The notes below the pieces were generated by a model, which searched no databases, was not told where the DNA came from, and saw only the letters and a list, made by a program, of their open reading frames with translations. DNA of 7,897 nucleotides from Planctomycetota bacterium (GTDB lineage Bacteria > Planctomycetota > UBA8742 > SKZP01 > JAIOTL01), in NCBI GenBank assembly GCA_021106775.1, contig JAIOTL010000313.1, positions 1-7,897 on the forward strand, written 5' to 3'. How positions within the stretch are numbered: position 1 is the first letter of the stretch; each line of letters starts with the position of its first letter. This document shows, piece after piece, positions 6,252 through 7,897 of the stretch. The position numbers and the translations under genes are program-made.

Positions 6252-6260
6252 TGATAAAAT
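6252..6260 (+). promoter_or_regulatory. Possible extended -10 promoter of the exported-protein gene
   Basis: TGATAAAAT fits an extended -10 element (TG, one base, then a hexamer matching five of six). No clear -35 is visible. A start near 6267 would give a leader of about 22 nt that still includes the ribosome site, and it would exclude the in-frame GTG at 6244 and ATG at 6259 as starts. Confidence 0.3.
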
Positions 6261-6277
6261 GAAATTTCTGCATTTTG

Positions 6278-6286
6278 AAGGAGAGG
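6278..6286 (+). promoter_or_regulatory. Strong ribosome binding site deciding the start at 6289
   Basis: AAGGAGAGG ends two bases before the ATG at 6289, and its AAGGAG core is five bases away. It is the strongest Shine-Dalgarno in the window and marks this ATG, which also puts the signal peptide right at the N-terminus. Confidence 0.8.
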
Positions 6287-6288
6287 TC

Positions 6289-7824
6289 ATGAAAATTTGT
6301 CGCGTCTGCATGTTTCTTTTTTTCGCATTTTTGTTGTTTTCACTTTCATCGATTATTGCTCAAGAAAAAGAGGAAAAGGGCAGGAAATACGATTTCTCCA
6401 TTTGGTACGAAACTGGGAAAGCATATTATAAAACTGACAATGTTGGCTGGGACATCGATTTCAAACTAAATGACAAAGTAGTAAAAAATCAGATAGAGAA
6501 GCGGAACACAATTGTCAAAGTGAGTATGTTTTCGCTTCATAGCAAGACGAAACCCAAGGATGTTCGAGTAGATTACATCAAGGATGAGGGCAAAGCACCT
6601 TCGCTTAAAGGATGTTGGGTATTGGGCAGCTTTGATTTACTCAACAAATTCACAGTTTCCAAGTATTCAGAAAAATTTCCCGAAATACGCAAGAGCATGT
6701 TTGAGGATTTCACGTTGCGGACAAAAGTATTACCCACGAAAAAGCTTGCGGTCGGTGAGACTTATTCCGATTTTGATTTCAAAAATATGTTTGAATTGAA
6801 GAATACCGAGGACAAAAGCATAAACGGTTCAGGAAGTATCAAATTCGACAGCATTATTACGGTAAACACGGATAGAATCGCGGTTTTGAAAGCCGACATA
6901 AAATTTAAGCAAGTCGTTGAAAAATCTAACTTAACCATGAATATTCATCTTAAAGGTGTGCTGCACTTCAATCTTGATAAGCATTTGCCGGTAAAAATCA
7001 TTCTTGAAGGTGATATTTCAGGAACAATAACTGGTGAAAAAGGTGAAATTACCCTCGAGGGTAAAATATCAGGTACGACATTGTTTGCGACGGACAGCGA
7101 TATTGAGTCAAGCAAATCGAAAAAATATTACGAATTCAAAAGGAAATTCGATGCTGATACCACGCAAATTCTCAGTGAAACAATGACTTCCGAGCTGAAG
7201 TTTTACTGGAACGGCAAATTTCAAAAGGAGCAGACCGAGGATACGTCGAATATCCGCAAAATTGAGGTTCTTGAAACATGGGATACAGGTAAACCAAAGA
7301 AAATCAAGGTAACTCTTGTGAAAATGGCGAACCAAAACCTTAAGGGATGCTGGTTCGAAGCAGAATATACGAAACTGGGAACTTTCAAAACAACAAAATA
7401 TTCTGAAGATTTCCCTGGTTTCGAGAAACTCAAAGCAAAATCATATGCGTTTAATTCTCTGGATTTCCTTTCAGGTAAACTTGCTGTGGGCGACACAATC
7501 ACAACAGATAACATTCACAATCTGTTTTATTTTGGACCAGCAATTAGTGGTTCTGGGACGCTGAAATTTGATTCGATTATCAAGACTAAAACGCAGGAAA
7601 TTGCATTGTTCAAAATAACTCTCAATCTCAAGGGTAGAATTTCAACGTGGGATAATGCAACAGTGAAAGCTTCGGGCAATTATTACTTCAGCATAACGAA
7701 TCAACAACCAATTTCACTGAATCTTGCTGGCTTGATTTCTGGTTCGAGAAAAATCGGCAAAAACATACAGAAGGTTGACGGCAAAATTAAGATTACTTCA
7801 ACGATTTCAGTCAGCGTAAACTAA
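6289..7824 (+). CDS. Exported protein of unknown function made of two tandem homologous domains
   Basis: A 511-residue protein not recognised as a named family. Residues 1-24 are a signal peptide (basic MKICR, a Phe/Leu-rich core, then SIIA with cleavage before QEKEE), so the mature protein is periplasmic, outer-membrane associated or secreted; no lipobox is evident. The rest is two diverged copies of one domain: residues about 33-262 and 280-509. Aligned marks are LKGCW (106-110 and 351-355), KYSEKFP/KYSEDFP (125-131 and 370-376), KLAVG (152-156 and 397-401), and GSGSIKFDSI/GSGTLKFDSI (180-189 and 421-430). Alternating hydrophobic residues suggest mostly beta strands. Each copy has one cysteine (109 and 354). 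The style recalls beta-rich exported proteins of unknown function in Bacteroidota, but I cannot assign a family. The first copy could have begun at GTG 6244 or ATG 6259; the ribosome site and signal peptide favour 6289. It is divergent from purA and stands alone. Confidence 0.9.
   Translation: MKICRVCMFLFFAFLLFSLSSIIAQEKEEKGRKYDFSIWYETGKAYYKTDNVGWDIDFKLNDKVVKNQIEKRNTIVKVSMFSLHSKTKPKDVRVDYIKDEGKAPSLKGCWVLGSFDLLNKFTVSKYSEKFPEIRKSMFEDFTLRTKVLPTKKLAVGETYSDFDFKNMFELKNTEDKSINGSGSIKFDSIITVNTDRIAVLKADIKFKQVVEKSNLTMNIHLKGVLHFNLDKHLPVKIILEGDISGTITGEKGEITLEGKISGTTLFATDSDIESSKSKKYYEFKRKFDADTTQILSETMTSELKFYWNGKFQKEQTEDTSNIRKIEVLETWDTGKPKKIKVTLVKMANQNLKGCWFEAEYTKLGTFKTTKYSEDFPGFEKLKAKSYAFNSLDFLSGKLAVGDTITTDNIHNLFYFGPAISGSGTLKFDSIIKTKTQEIALFKITLNLKGRISTWDNATVKASGNYYFSITNQQPISLNLAGLISGSRKIGKNIQKVDGKIKITSTISVSVN
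6385..7074 (+). repeat. First copy of the duplicated domain
   Basis: Residues about 33-262. Shares in order with the second copy: the W/F-strand near WDIDFKLNDK, the KPKDVRV segment, LKGCW, KYSEKFP, KLAVGETY, GSGSIKFDSI, and the tail LHFNLDKHLPVKIILEGDISG. Similarity is at protein level; DNA identity is low, so the duplication is old. Confidence 0.8.
7126..7815 (+). repeat. Second copy of the duplicated domain
   Basis: Residues about 280-509. Counterparts are SELKFYWNGK, KPKKIKV, LKGCW, KYSEDFP, KLAVGDTI, GSGTLKFDSI and YYFSITNQQPISLNLAGLIS. The offset from the first copy is 245 residues up to KLAVG and 241 at GSGTLKF, so one loop of about four residues was lost or gained between those points. 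Confidence 0.8.
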
Positions 7825-7850
7825 GTTTTGAAATATGGAAACGTTTGTTA

Positions 7851-7873
7851 ATTAGATTCTAATCACTTTTTTT
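7851..7873 (+). terminator. Weak terminator-like hairpin after the exported-protein gene
   Basis: ATTAG (7851-7855), ATT, CTAAT (7859-7863) form a short AT-rich stem followed after three bases by seven T (7867-7873), 26 nt beyond the stop codon. TTTGAAA (7827-7833) and TTTCAAA (7875-7881) flank it as a wider inverted repeat. The stem is weak for intrinsic termination. Confidence 0.35.
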
Positions 7874-7897
7874 GTTTCAAACTAACCTGATGTACAA

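Larger units (their letters stand above)
5881..6288. other. Divergent intergenic region between purA and the exported-protein gene
   Basis: These 408 bases hold no convincing gene. The purA leader and ribosome site lie at the left. Then come the double-hairpin repeat at 5921-6037, an inverted repeat with arms at 6045-6053 and 6113-6121, and another with arms at 6141-6150 and 6180-6189. A promoter candidate and ribosome site for the rightward gene are at 6252-6283. Promoters for both genes should lie here; that for purA was not identified. Confidence 0.6.

Noticed and set aside
6244..6288. Fifteen-codon extension of the exported protein from GTG 6244 or ATG 6259
   Set aside because: It would put extra residues before an otherwise normal signal peptide and would cover the strongest ribosome site in the window.

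Overview
The window is AT-rich bacterial DNA with compact protein-coding genes, a purA that resembles Bacteroidota-type enzymes, Shine-Dalgarno sequences ahead of the genes, and intergenic spaces carrying small inverted repeats. The repeat beginning TGTCATTCTGA is, from memory, common in environmental genomes of the Bacteroidota/Chlorobiota/Ignavibacteriota (FCB) group. I therefore suggest an uncultivated or environmental FCB-type bacterium, with moderate confidence. No tRNA, rRNA, CRISPR array, insertion sequence or phage gene is visible.

Layout. (1) Bases 1-770, minus strand: the first 256 codons of an RND-family efflux transporter, cut by the window edge. (2) 771-1136: non-coding, with a small GAAA-loop hairpin and a long-armed inverted repeat just past the end of the next gene. 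(3) 1137-4397, minus: a 1086-residue protein made of a soluble N-terminal region, a Val/Glu/Pro-rich repeat tract like alveolin repeats, one transmembrane helix, about 370 residues of coiled coil, and a C-terminal von Willebrand factor A (vWA) domain. A sigma70-like promoter overlaps a perfect 12-bp palindrome upstream. (4) 4609-5880, minus: purA, adenylosuccinate synthetase, full length with two unusual glycine replacements. (5) 5881-6288: a divergent intergenic region of about 400 bases holding several nested inverted repeats. (6) 6289-7824, plus: a 511-residue exported protein of unknown function made of two diverged tandem copies of a domain of about 230 residues, followed by a weak terminator-like hairpin.

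The genes do not form an obvious pathway or operon. The three minus-strand genes are separated by 211 and 366 bases, with a separate promoter candidate ahead of the vWA gene, so they are probably transcribed independently. The least explained items are the vWA/coiled-coil membrane protein, which looks like a structural or envelope-spanning scaffold with a metal-dependent adhesion domain, and the duplicated exported protein. Neither shows the hallmarks of a known defence or mobile system.
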